In this document: piece by piece, positions 44,958-56,626 of the stretch
How positions within the stretch are numbered: position 1 is the first letter of the stretch
Layout: each line of letters begins with the position of its first letter
DNA from: Burkholderia sp. lig30
GTDB lineage: Bacteria > Pseudomonadota > Gammaproteobacteria > Burkholderiales > Burkholderiaceae
Assembly (NCBI RefSeq): GCF_000687455.2
Contig: NZ_JGVW01000084.1
Span: 1 to 64,000, forward strand
Direction: 5' to 3'
Length of the DNA: 64,000 nucleotides
Notes under the pieces: generated by a model
The model's input: the letters and a program-made list of their open reading frames with translations, nothing else
Databases searched by the model: none
Told to the model about the DNA's origin: nothing
Made by a program: the position numbers and the translations under genes

Positions 44958-47900
44958 TCAAACGTTATTCTGGGCAAAACCCGCGGCGGTTTCCATGTCC
45001 ACCGCGACGATCCGCGACACGCCCTGTTCCTGCATCGTCACGCCGATCAGCTGCTGCGCCATCTCCATCGCGATCTTGTTGTGCGAGATGAAGAGGAACT
45101 GCGTCTTGTCGGACATCGCGCGCACGAGATTCGCGAACCGCTCGGTGTTCGCGTCGTCGAGCGGCGCGTCGACCTCGTCGAGCAGACAGAACGGCGCCGG
45201 GTTCAGCTGGAACATCGCGAACACCAGCGCGGTCGCGGTCAGCGCCTTCTCGCCGCCCGACAGCAGGTGAATCGTCGCGTTCTTCTTGCCGGGCGGCTGC
45301 GCCATCACCTGCACGCCGGCATCGAGGATTTCGTCGCCCGTCATGATCAGCCGCGCCTGGCCGCCGCCGAACAGGCGCGGGAACAGGTCGCTGAAGTGAC
45401 GATTGACCTCGTCGAAGGTTCCCTGCAGCAGCGTGCGGGTTTCCTGGTCGATCTTGTGGATCGCGTCCTCGAGCGTCGTGATCGCGTCGATCAGGTCGGC
45501 CGACTGCGCGTCGAGGAACACCTTGCGCTCACTCGCGGTGGCCAGCTCCTCGAGCGCCGCCATGTTGACGGGGCCGAGCGCGTTGATCGCGTTGTTGATC
45601 CGCGTGACCTCGCCCTGCAGATACGACGGCTTCAGATCCGGCGTGAGCTTCTCGCGCAGCGCGGCCTCGTCGACCTCGGCCGTCGCGAGCTGCTCGGCGA
45701 ACTGCTCGACCGACAGGCGCGCCGCCTGCTCCTTCAGCTGCAACTCGGTGATGCGGTCGCGCAGCGGCTGCAGCGAGCGCTCGACGGCCAGCCGCGCGTC
45801 GTCCGACGCGCGCAGCTTCGCGGTCAGGTCGTCCAGCTCGATGCGCGCGGCGGCCAGCGCCTCTTCCTTGACGGCGCGAATCTCCAGCGCGTCCTGCAGG
45901 CCGTTCTGCGCGGTCTGCCCGTTGATCGTTTCGAGTTCAGCGCGCGCATCCTCGAGCGATACGGCAACCCGCTCGCTCTGCTCGTGCGCGACCTGGATGC
46001 TGCGCGTCAGCTCGTCGATCCGCGTCGCCGCGTTGCGCGCGGCAAAGCGCGCGTCATTCGCGCCGCGCTCGAGATCGCGCGCGACCTGGCGCGCGTGGGT
46101 CAGCGACTCGTCGAGCGCCTCGAACGCGAGCTGGTTGTCCTCGTAGCGCGCCTGCAGCTCCGCCAGTTCGCCGTCGTAGCGCTCGAAATTCGCTTCCGAC
46201 TCCACGCGCAGCGCACGCTGCTCCTCGATCTGCGCGCCGATTTCCTCGAGCTCGTCGCGGATCTGCGTGCTGCGCTGCGTGTAACGCTCGTGCGCCTGCG
46301 CGAGCTTCAGCACGTCCATCTGCAGCGCGTGCACGCGCTGCGTCGCGCGCTCGGCCTGCGCGCGCACGTCGCCCAGCGCCTGCGACGCCTGCGTGTGCGC
46401 GGCTTCCGCCCGCACCACCGCCGTCTTCGCCTCGTCGGCGAGCAGCGCCTGCGCGCGTACCTGGCGCGTCAGGTTCTCGATTTCCTGCTGGCGGGCCAGC
46501 ATGCCCGACTGCTCCGAATCGGCCGCATACAGCTGCACGCCGACGCGCGTGACCACGTGGCCTGCCTTGACGACGAACGCGCCGCCCGCCGGCAGCTGCG
46601 TGCGCGTCGCGAGCGCCTGCGCGAGATCGTCGGCGACGTACACGGCGCCGAGCCAGTCGTTCAGCACCGCCCGCAAGCCGGCGTCGTCGATGCGCACCAG
46701 CGACAGCAGCGGCCGCAGGCCGCCCGCCGCCGCCAGCGGCTCACCGGCCGGTGGCGGCGCGTAGAACGCGAGCTTCGCCGGCGGCGCATCGCTCGCGAAC
46801 GCCTTCACCCAGTCGAGATTCGACACTTCGAGCGCGGCGAGCCGCTCGCGCAGCACCGCCTCGAGCGCCGTCTCCCAGCCCGGCTCGACGTGCAGCTTCT
46901 TCCACAGACGCGGCAGCGTGCCGAGCTCGTGCTTGTCGAGCCACGGCTGCACCTTGCCTTCGGTCTGCACGTTTTCCTGCAACTGCCTGAGCGCGGCGAG
47001 ACGCGCCTCGAGCTGGTGGATCTGCGCGCTTTCGGCCTGCACGCGCTCGTGCGCCGCACGGCGCTCCGCATCGAGGCGCGGCACCGTCTGCTGCGCGTCG
47101 GCGAGGCGCGCCTGCGCGTCGCCGAGAATCTCCTCCTGCTCGGCGAGCTGCATGCGCAACTCCTCGAGCTGCGCCTCGTCCGGCACGTCGAGGCCGCCCG
47201 CTTCCGCCTTCAGGCGCTCGTGACGCTGCTGCAGCTGCTGCAGCTGCTGGTCGGCGTTGCGCTGGTGCGCGGCTTCGAGCTTGAGCGACTGCTCGGTCTG
47301 CGCGATCCGCCCGCGCTCGTCGTTGAGCTGCGCCTGCGCGTCGCGCCAGGTCGCCTCGAGCGCCGGCAGCGCGTCGTGCTTCGCAGCCGCATCGTCCTCG
47401 GCGATCGCCGCCTTCTCGTCGGCGATCGCGCGCGCCTCCTCGGCGTCCTCGAGATCGCCCTGCGCCTTGTCGGCCTGCGCCTGCCACTGCTCGCGCTGCG
47501 CGGCGAGCGCGGCGATCTGCGCCTGCACGCGGTTGCGCGATTCGACGATGAACTTGATCTCGGCCTCGAGCCGGCTCACTTCCGCGTTCGACTCGTAGAG
47601 CGCGCCCTGCGCGCCCTGCATCGCATCGCTCGCCGCGTAGTGCGCGACACGCAGCGTCTCGAGCTGCGCCTCGACTTCGCGCAGCCGCGCGGTCTGCGCG
47701 TCCAGGTCGATCTGCGCCTGGTCGATCGCGCGCTTCTGCCGGTCCTGCTCGTTGCCGGCCTCGTTCTTGCGCAGCAGCCACAGCAGGCGCTGCTTCTCCT
47801 CGCCGTCGGCGACGAGTTCCTTGTATCGGGTCGCGACCACCGCCTGCGCCTCGAGCTTTTCGAGGTTCGCTGACAGCTCGCGGACGATGTCCTCGACGCG

Positions 47901-48476
47901 GGTCAGGTTCTCGCGCGTGTCGTGCAGGCGGTTCTCGGTCTCGCGGCGGCGCTCCTTGTACTTCGACACGCCCGCAGCTTCCTCGAGGAACACGCGCAGC
48001 TCCTCGGGCTTCGCCTCGATGATCCGCGCGATCATGCCCTGGCCGATGATCGCGTACGCGCGCGGCCCGAGGCCGGTGCCGAGGAAGATGTCCTGGATGT
48101 CGCGGCGCCGCGCCGGCAGGTTGTTGATGTAGTAGCTCGACGTGCCGTCGCGCGTGAGCACGCGCTTCACGGCGATCTCGCCGTACTGGCCCCACTGGCC
48201 GGCCGCGCGCCCGTCGGAGTTGTCGAAGATCAGTTCGACGCTCGCGCGGCTGCCCGGCTTGCGGGCGGTCGAGCCGTTGAAGATCACGTCCTGCATCGAC
48301 TCGCCGCGCAGCTCGGACGCGCGCGACTCGCCGAGCACCCAGCGCACGGCGTCGATGATGTTGGACTTGCCGCACCCGTTCGGGCCCACCACGCCGACCA
48401 GCTGGCCCGGAACCTGAAAATGCGTGGGATCGACAAAGGATTTGAAGCCAGCGAGTTTGATCGAGCTCAGACGCAC
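44958..48476 (-). CDS. smc: Chromosome segregation protein SMC
   Basis: A condensin ATPase of 1,172 residues. The N-terminal half of the ATPase head carries Walker A (VGVVGPNGCGKSNIIDAVRW). Two long coiled coils (about residues 165-500 and 665-1000) flank a hinge near residues 515-650 with the Gly-rich turn GEPLAAAGGLRPLL. The C-terminal head carries the signature LLSGGEKALTATALVFAMF and Walker B PFCLLDEVDAPLDDANTERF. The start is taken as the GTG at 48476 (family: (M/V)RLxSIKLAGFKSFVDP); no clear Shine-Dalgarno precedes it. Reading on, the ZipA-like gene follows after 76 bp. Confidence 0.96.
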   Translation of the reverse strand: MRLSSIKLAGFKSFVDPTHFQVPGQLVGVVGPNGCGKSNIIDAVRWVLGESRASELRGESMQDVIFNGSTARKPGSRASVELIFDNSDGRAAGQWGQYGEIAVKRVLTRDGTSSYYINNLPARRRDIQDIFLGTGLGPRAYAIIGQGMIARIIEAKPEELRVFLEEAAGVSKYKERRRETENRLHDTRENLTRVEDIVRELSANLEKLEAQAVVATRYKELVADGEEKQRLLWLLRKNEAGNEQDRQKRAIDQAQIDLDAQTARLREVEAQLETLRVAHYAASDAMQGAQGALYESNAEVSRLEAEIKFIVESRNRVQAQIAALAAQREQWQAQADKAQGDLEDAEEARAIADEKAAIAEDDAAAKHDALPALEATWRDAQAQLNDERGRIAQTEQSLKLEAAHQRNADQQLQQLQQRHERLKAEAGGLDVPDEAQLEELRMQLAEQEEILGDAQARLADAQQTVPRLDAERRAAHERVQAESAQIHQLEARLAALRQLQENVQTEGKVQPWLDKHELGTLPRLWKKLHVEPGWETALEAVLRERLAALEVSNLDWVKAFASDAPPAKLAFYAPPPAGEPLAAAGGLRPLLSLVRIDDAGLRAVLNDWLGAVYVADDLAQALATRTQLPAGGAFVVKAGHVVTRVGVQLYAADSEQSGMLARQQEIENLTRQVRAQALLADEAKTAVVRAEAAHTQASQALGDVRAQAERATQRVHALQMDVLKLAQAHERYTQRSTQIRDELEEIGAQIEEQRALRVESEANFERYDGELAELQARYEDNQLAFEALDESLTHARQVARDLERGANDARFAARNAATRIDELTRSIQVAHEQSERVAVSLEDARAELETINGQTAQNGLQDALEIRAVKEEALAAARIELDDLTAKLRASDDARLAVERSLQPLRDRITELQLKEQAARLSVEQFAEQLATAEVDEAALREKLTPDLKPSYLQGEVTRINNAINALGPVNMAALEELATASERKVFLDAQSADLIDAITTLEDAIHKIDQETRTLLQGTFDEVNRHFSDLFPRLFGGGQARLIMTGDEILDAGVQVMAQPPGKKNATIHLLSGGEKALTATALVFAMFQLNPAPFCLLDEVDAPLDDANTERFANLVRAMSDKTQFLFISHNKIAMEMAQQLIGVTMQEQGVSRIVAVDMETAAGFAQNNV

Positions 48477-48615
48477 GGAGGTATCGGATGTGAAGAATGT
48501 GTAAAACGGACGGCGGCGCGCCGCGCAAGGCCTGCCGGCCCGTGCGCGCGACACGCCCCGGAAGTCGGAAAACGGGGCCATGCTGTGCAGCGTCCGGCCC
48601 CGCGAATGGCTGCCA

Positions 48616-49557
48616 TCATACCATCGCGCGTGCGCCGTCCTGCCCGCCGTCCGCTTTGTCCTGCGCGGCGCCCGACCGGTGCACGCGGCTCGACAGCAGC
48701 GTCGCGAGCACGATGCACACGCCGCCCGCCCATTCGCGCGCGCCCGGCAGCTCGTTGGCGAACAGCCACGCCGACAGCGCCGTGATGACGATCTCGAACA
48801 GCATGATGATCGACGCGCGGTTCGCCGGCACGCGGGCCAGCCCGTACTGGACGAGCAGATTGTTCGACGCCATCGTCACGCCGATGCCGGCGACCAGCAG
48901 CGCCGCGGCGGTGAGTCCGCCGCCCGCCGGCGCGGCCGGCTGTCCCTCGAACAGCGACGCGACCGCGCCGAACAGCGCCGCGCCGGCGAACAGCGTCGCG
49001 GTGCGCATCTCCGCCTTCATCTGAGGCAGCTCGCGGCTCGCCTTGACGACCAGCACGTTGCTCATCGCGAAGCTCAGCCCGGCGGCGAGCCCCGCCCACT
49101 CGGCCGGGCCGGCCGGCAGCGGCACGCCGAGCCTCGGCGACCACAGCATCAGCATCGCGCCGCTGATCGACAGCGCCGCGAGTCCCGCGCCCGCCCAGGT
49201 CAGCCGCTCGCGCAGCAGGAAGTGCGCGTAGATCGCGGTCCATGCCGGGGTCAGATAAAAAAGCAGCATCACGCGCAGCACTTCGCCGTGGATCGTGCCC
49301 CAGACGAAGCCGAGATTCGTCACCCCCGCCGTCACCGCGATTCCCGGCAGCACCCAGTGCCAGCGCAACGTCGCGATCGAGCGATGCCGCACGACGATCA
49401 CGAACAGGAACGCGACGAGGCTCGTCAGCGCGCTCGCCGCGGTGCCCGTCACGCCCAGCGACGCGAGGATCCGCAACGGATACCAGATCAGGCCCCACAC
49501 CGACGCGCCGACCAGGATCGCCAACGTCGGCAGGCTGCCGCGCACCCCATTGTTCAT
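48616..49557 (-). CDS. EamA/DMT-family transporter
   Basis: A 313-residue inner-membrane protein with about ten hydrophobic helices in two EamA repeats (TLAILVGASVWGLIWYPLRI at the start, AEWAGLAAGLSFAMSNVLVV opening the second half). Conserved end-helix segments are LLFYLTPAWTAIYAHFLLRE and IIMLFEIVITALSAWLFANE. The substrate is unknown. The ATG at 49557 has GAGGG about 11 bases upstream. It reads toward smc and is divergent from dapC. Confidence 0.85.
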   Translation of the reverse strand: MNNGVRGSLPTLAILVGASVWGLIWYPLRILASLGVTGTAASALTSLVAFLFVIVVRHRSIATLRWHWVLPGIAVTAGVTNLGFVWGTIHGEVLRVMLLFYLTPAWTAIYAHFLLRERLTWAGAGLAALSISGAMLMLWSPRLGVPLPAGPAEWAGLAAGLSFAMSNVLVVKASRELPQMKAEMRTATLFAGAALFGAVASLFEGQPAAPAGGGLTAAALLVAGIGVTMASNNLLVQYGLARVPANRASIIMLFEIVITALSAWLFANELPGAREWAGGVCIVLATLLSSRVHRSGAAQDKADGGQDGARAMV

Positions 49558-49720
49558 TTGCTTCGATACCCTCTGTTGTCGTCGCCACGCGGGCGGCCCC
49601 GCCGCCCGTGACACGATGTCCTCACGCTATAATCGACGGCCGCGGACGCTCCGCATCGCCGGTGCCGCCCGCGCTGCCGCGCGGCGCCCTTCGCCGCTCC
49701 TATCGCCCAAACCGGCCGCG

Positions 49721-50953
49721 ATGGCCGCTTCGCCCGTGAACCCTCGACTCGATTCGCTCCAGCCCTATCCATTCGAAAAGCTGCGCGCCCTGTTCAAGGA
49801 CGTGACGCCGCCCGCCGACACGAAGCCGATCAGCTTCGGCATCGGCGAGCCCAAGCACCCGACGCCCGCCCTGATCCGCAACGCGGCGGTCGCCGCGCTC
49901 GACGGCCTCGCCGCCTACCCGGCGACCGCCGGCTCGGACGCGCTGCGCCAGGCGATCGCGCGCTGGCTCGAACGCCGCTACGGCCTGCCGGCGATCGATT
50001 CGGCCACGCAGGTGCTGCCCGCGTCCGGCTCGCGCGAGGCGCTGTTCGCGCTCGCGCAGACGGTGATCGACGCGACGCCGACCGAAAGCGGCGAGAAAGC
50101 GATCGTACTCTGTCCGAATCCGTTCTATCAAATCTACGAAGGCGCGGCGCTGCTGGCGGGCGCCGAGCCGTACTTCGTGAACAGCGACCCGGCGCGCAAC
50201 TTCGCGTGCGACTACGCGGCGGTGCCCGACGACGTCTGGGCGCGCACGCAGCTTCTCTACGTGTGCTCGCCGGGCAATCCGACGGGCGCGGTGCTGACGC
50301 TCGACGACTGGCGCGAGCTGTTCGCGCTGTCTGACCGGCACGGCTTCGTGATCGCATCCGACGAGTGCTACTCGGAAATCTACTTCGACGAGACGAACCC
50401 GCCGCTCGGCGGGCTCGAGGCGGCGCATCGCCTCGGCCGCGGCTTCGAGCGGCTCGTGATGCTGTCGAGCCTGTCGAAGCGTTCGAACGTGCCGGGCATG
50501 CGTTCCGGCTTCGTCGCCGGCGACGCGGCGCTGCTGAAGAAATTCCTGCTCTACCGCACCTACCACGGCGCGGCGCTGTCGCCCGTCTGGCAGCAGGCCA
50601 GTATCGCCGCATGGGGCGACGAGGCGCACGTGCGCGAGAACCGTGCGCTGTACGTGCAGAAGTTCGACACGGTGACGCCGATGCTCGCCGACGTGATCGA
50701 CGTGAAACTGCCCGACGCCGCGTTCTACCTGTGGGCCAACGTCGCCCGCACCGGCCTGTCGGACACCGAGTTCGCCCGGCGCCTGTACGCCGACTATAAT
50801 GTGACGGTCCTGCCCGGCTCGTACCTCGCGCGCGAAGCGCACGGCACGAATCCCGGCCGCGATTACATCCGGATCGCGCTCGTCGCCGGCACTGCCGAGT
50901 GCGTCGAGGGCGCGCAGCGCATCATCGATTTCTGCCGCGGTCTCGCGCGGTAA
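49721..50953 (+). CDS. dapC: N-succinyldiaminopimelate aminotransferase
   Basis: A PLP enzyme that transfers the amino group from glutamate to N-succinyl-2-amino-6-oxopimelate in the succinylase branch of lysine and diaminopimelate synthesis. The 410 residues are a fold-type I aminotransferase. Visible are [60 protein letters not shown] and the PLP-binding Lys in [20 protein letters not shown]. The ATG at 49721 fits homologues; TATAAT at 49628-49633 may be its -10. dapD, yffB and dapE follow, which decides its identity among similar aminotransferases. Confidence 0.93.
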   Translation: MAASPVNPRLDSLQPYPFEKLRALFKDVTPPADTKPISFGIGEPKHPTPALIRNAAVAALDGLAAYPATAGSDALRQAIARWLERRYGLPAIDSATQVLPASGSREALFALAQTVIDATPTESGEKAIVLCPNPFYQIYEGAALLAGAEPYFVNSDPARNFACDYAAVPDDVWARTQLLYVCSPGNPTGAVLTLDDWRELFALSDRHGFVIASDECYSEIYFDETNPPLGGLEAAHRLGRGFERLVMLSSLSKRSNVPGMRSGFVAGDAALLKKFLLYRTYHGAALSPVWQQASIAAWGDEAHVRENRALYVQKFDTVTPMLADVIDVKLPDAAFYLWANVARTGLSDTEFARRLYADYNVTVLPGSYLAREAHGTNPGRDYIRIALVAGTAECVEGAQRIIDFCRGLAR

Positions 50954-50993
50954 CCGCCTACCCCGATCAACTCAATTTCCTGCGAAAACGAAC

Positions 50994-53408
<2,415 letters not shown>

Positions 53409-53420
53409 CGGAGCCCATTC

Positions 53421-54332
53421 ATGACGACACCATTCACCACCGTTCGCGACCTGCTGCGCTACGCGGTCACGCGCTTTTCGAAGGCGAAGCTCGCATTCGG
53501 CCACGGTTCGGACAACGCGTACGACGAGGCGGCCTATCTCGTGCTGCACACGCTCGACCTGCCGCTCGACACGCTCGAGCCGTTCTTCGACGCGCGCCTG
53601 CTGCCCGACGAAGTCGACGCCGTGCTCAATGTGATCGAGCGGCGCGCGACCGACCGCGTGCCCGCCGCGTACATCACGCACGAGGCATGGATGCACGGCC
53701 ACCGCTTCTACGTCGACGAGCGCGTGATCGTGCCGCGCTCGTTCATCGGCGAACTGCTCGACGACGGGCTGCAGCCGTACGTCGCCGATCCCGACCAGGT
53801 CGGTGCGGTGCTGGAGCTGTGCACCGGCTCCGGGTGTCTCGCGATCCTCGCGGCGAGCGCGTTCCCGAACGCGGAGATCGACGCGGTCGACCTGTCCGAC
53901 AAGGCACTCGAAGTCGCGAAGATCAACGTGCGCGACTATGGCCTCGAAGACCGCATCGCGCTCCATCAGGGCGACCTCTATGCGCCGCTGCCCGGCTTCC
54001 GCTCGACCGACCCCGCCGCGCGATATGACGTGATCCTGACCAATCCGCCGTACGTGAACGCGGCGTCGATGGCCGCGCTGCCGCCGGAGTACCGGCACGA
54101 GCCGCAGATGGCGCTCGCCGGCGGCGAGGATGGCATGGACATCGTCCGCCGCATCATCGGCGAAGCGCGCAACTGGCTGCACGACGACGGCGTGCTGGTC
54201 GTCGAGATCGGCAACGAGCGCGCGAACGTCGAAGCCGCGTTCGGCGGCCTCGAGCTGACCTGGCTGTCGACCAGCGCGGGCGACGACAGCGTGTTCCTGA
54301 TCCAGGCCGCCGACCTGCCCGCGAAGCCCTGA
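53421..54332 (+). CDS. prmB: Ribosomal protein L3 glutamine methyltransferase
   Basis: It N5-methylates a glutamine of ribosomal protein L3 using S-adenosylmethionine. The 303 residues have a helical N-terminal domain (LLRYAVTRFSKAKLAFGHGS). The Rossmann methyltransferase domain carries AVLELCTGSGCLAILAASAF, the acidic EIDAVDLSDKALEVAKINV, and the glutamine-recognising NPPY motif (YDVILTNPPYVNAASMAALP). The GHGSDNAYDEAAYLVL segment separates PrmB from the release-factor enzyme PrmC. It begins 12 bp after dapE. Confidence 0.95.
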   Translation: MTTPFTTVRDLLRYAVTRFSKAKLAFGHGSDNAYDEAAYLVLHTLDLPLDTLEPFFDARLLPDEVDAVLNVIERRATDRVPAAYITHEAWMHGHRFYVDERVIVPRSFIGELLDDGLQPYVADPDQVGAVLELCTGSGCLAILAASAFPNAEIDAVDLSDKALEVAKINVRDYGLEDRIALHQGDLYAPLPGFRSTDPAARYDVILTNPPYVNAASMAALPPEYRHEPQMALAGGEDGMDIVRRIIGEARNWLHDDGVLVVEIGNERANVEAAFGGLELTWLSTSAGDDSVFLIQAADLPAKP

Positions 54333-54450
54333 ACGGCGGGCCAGCCCCCGACCGGCCGCAACGCGACGCGCCCCGCTTCGCGTTGCGGTTCGGTAAGATG
54401 CGCGTAAGCGGCCGTCGCGCCGCGCGACTTCAGGAGTCCGTTACGCGCCC

Positions 54451-55890
54451 ATGTATCTCGACTGGCTACACGTTGGCACGCTCATCCTCGTCCTGCATGT
54501 GCTCGGGGTGGTTGCGGCCTGCCACGCGATCCTGAACACCCGCACGTCGCAGGGCGCGATCGCGTGGGCGGTGTCGCTCGCCGCGATGCCGTACCTGACG
54601 CTGATCCCCTATCTCTTTCTCGGACGCAGCAAGTTCTCCGGCTATGTCGACGCGCGGCGCCACGAGTCCGAGGCGCTGCGCTCGCACACCCTGCCGGCGC
54701 CGTGGAGCGCAGGCGGCTCGACCGGGGGGGCGCCGTCGGACGCGCTCGGCGTCGCCGCCGCGCGCGCGCTCACCCGGCTCGGCGGCATGCCGTTCCTGCC
54801 CGGCAACGCGGTGCGCACGCTCGTCAACGGCGAGGCGACGTTTGCGGCGATCCTGTCGGCGATCGACGCCGCGCGCCATTACGTGATCGTGCAGTTCTTC
54901 ATCATCCGCGACGACGCGCTCGGCGCGATGCTGCGCGACGCGCTGATCGCGCGCGCCGCCACCGGCGTGCGCTGCTATCTGCTGTACGACAGCATCGGAA
55001 GCTTCGACCTGCCGCACAGCTACGTCAACGACCTGCGCGCCGGCGGCGTCGAGGTGCATCCGTTCGCGACCAAACGCCAGTTCGTCAACCGCTTCCAGCT
55101 CAATTTCCGCAACCACCGCAAGATCGTCGTCGTCGACGGCACCTGCGCGTTCGTCGGCGGTCATAACGTCGGCGTCGAATATCTCGGTGCGAACGCGCGC
55201 CTGTCGCCGTGGCGCGACACGCACATCGAGGTGCGCGGCCCCGCCGTGGCGAGCATCCAGTACGTGTTCGCCGAGGACTGGCACTGGGCGACACGGACCC
55301 TGCCGCACCTCGCACCGCCGCCCGCGCCGGTACCCGATGCGGACATGCACTGCCTCGCGGTGCCGATGGGGCCGGCCGACAAGCAGGAAACCGGCTCGCT
55401 GTTCTTCGTCGAGACGATCAATGCCGCACGCGAGCGGATCTGGATCACGACGCCTTACCTCGTGCCCGACGAGGCCGTCGTCGCGGCGCTCAAGCTCGCG
55501 GTGATGCGCGGCGTCGACGTCCGCATCCTGATCCCGAGCCGGCGCGATCACTATGTGGTGTTCGAGGCGTCGAAGCTCTACGCGCGCGATCTCGCCGATG
55601 CCGGCGTCAAGGTGTTCCGCTACCGGCCCGGCTTCCTGCACGAGAAGGTCGTACTGATCGACCGCAGCGCGGCCGCGATCGGCAGCGCGAATCTCGACAA
55701 CCGCTCGTTCCGGCTCAACTTCGAAATCATGGTGCTGACGGTCGACCGCGCGTTCGCGGACGAAGTCGAAGCGATGCTCGTGCGCGACTTCGCGCAGGCC
55801 TATGCGGTCGACGCGCGCGAATACCGGCAGTCGCCCGCATGGCGGCGGGTCGCGATGCACATCGCGCGGCTGTTCGCGCCGATTCTCTAG
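54451..55890 (+). CDS. clsA: Cardiolipin synthase
   Basis: It condenses phosphatidylglycerol into cardiolipin at the inner membrane. The 479 residues begin with two hydrophobic helices (LHVGTLILVLHVLGVVAACH and WAVSLAAMPYLTLIPYLFLG), as in ClsA. The two phospholipase-D HKD motifs are HRKIVVVDGTCAFVGGHNVG (about residues 225-244) and HEKVVLIDRSAAAIGSANLD (about residues 400-419). Whether it is the major or a secondary Cls enzyme in this organism cannot be told. It has its own 118-bp upstream region after prmB and converges on the glutathione peroxidase gene. Confidence 0.93.
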   Translation: MYLDWLHVGTLILVLHVLGVVAACHAILNTRTSQGAIAWAVSLAAMPYLTLIPYLFLGRSKFSGYVDARRHESEALRSHTLPAPWSAGGSTGGAPSDALGVAAARALTRLGGMPFLPGNAVRTLVNGEATFAAILSAIDAARHYVIVQFFIIRDDALGAMLRDALIARAATGVRCYLLYDSIGSFDLPHSYVNDLRAGGVEVHPFATKRQFVNRFQLNFRNHRKIVVVDGTCAFVGGHNVGVEYLGANARLSPWRDTHIEVRGPAVASIQYVFAEDWHWATRTLPHLAPPPAPVPDADMHCLAVPMGPADKQETGSLFFVETINAARERIWITTPYLVPDEAVVAALKLAVMRGVDVRILIPSRRDHYVVFEASKLYARDLADAGVKVFRYRPGFLHEKVVLIDRSAAAIGSANLDNRSFRLNFEIMVLTVDRAFADEVEAMLVRDFAQAYAVDAREYRQSPAWRRVAMHIARLFAPIL

Positions 55891-56005
55891 CGGCTGTTCA
55901 GGCGGATTCACTCGCGCCTGTTCACGCGCGCAACGGGCTTGCGCGGGCCGCCGCACTCGCCGGTCACACGCAGGCGCCGGTGCGCGCGCCGGCACCGGGT
56001 ACGAG

Positions 56006-56485
56006 TCACAGCAGCTTTTCGATATCCGCCACGATCTCCTCGGGCTTCGCCGACGGCGCGTAGCGCTTGACGATATTGCCCTGGCGGTCGACGAGGAACT
56101 TCGTGAAATTCCACTTGATCGCCTTGAGCCCGAAAATGCCGGGCGCCTCGTCGGTCAGATAGCGGTACAGCGGATGCGCGTTCGCTCCCTTGACGTCGAT
56201 CTTCGCGAACATCGGGAACGTCACGCCGAAATTGCGCTCGCAAAACGCGCCGATCTGCGCGGCGTCGCCGGGCTCCTGCTTGCCGAACTGGTTGCACGGG
56301 AAACCGAGCACGTCGAAGCCACGCGCCGCAAAGCGGCTGTAGAGTTGCTGGAGGCCCGCGTACTGCGGCGTGAACCCGCACTCGCTCGCGGTGTTGACGA
56401 TCAGCAGCACGTTGCCGCGATAGGTGTCGAGCGACACCGGCGCGCCGGCCAGCGATTCGGCGGTGAACGAATACAGTTTGGACAT
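56006..56485 (-). CDS. Glutathione peroxidase (Cys type)
   Basis: A 159-residue thiol peroxidase of the glutathione peroxidase family, BtuE-like. The catalytic tetrad is present: Cys in LLIVNTASECGFTPQYAGLQ (Cys in place of selenocysteine), Gln in VLGFPCNQFGKQEPGD, and Trp and Asn in KWNFTKFLVD. Bacterial members usually take electrons from thioredoxin rather than glutathione. It is convergent with clsA and divergent from the ABC-F gene. Confidence 0.95.
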   Translation of the reverse strand: MSKLYSFTAESLAGAPVSLDTYRGNVLLIVNTASECGFTPQYAGLQQLYSRFAARGFDVLGFPCNQFGKQEPGDAAQIGAFCERNFGVTFPMFAKIDVKGANAHPLYRYLTDEAPGIFGLKAIKWNFTKFLVDRQGNIVKRYAPSAKPEEIVADIEKLL

Positions 56486-56626
56486 CAGCGGCCCCCTTCT
56501 TTGTGTCGATCGTGATGGACGTGGAGTCTAGGCGAAATCGGACGCGAACGGGGCATCGTCCGAACGGTCGATGCCCGGCGCCGGCCGCCCGGTCTAAAAT
56601 AGCGCTTTTGCCTCACATTCTCCGTC

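Noticed and set aside
44880-47873. A 997-codon rightward frame opposite smc
   Set aside because: Antisense shadow of the SMC coiled coils; Leu/Arg/Glu-rich, no motif.
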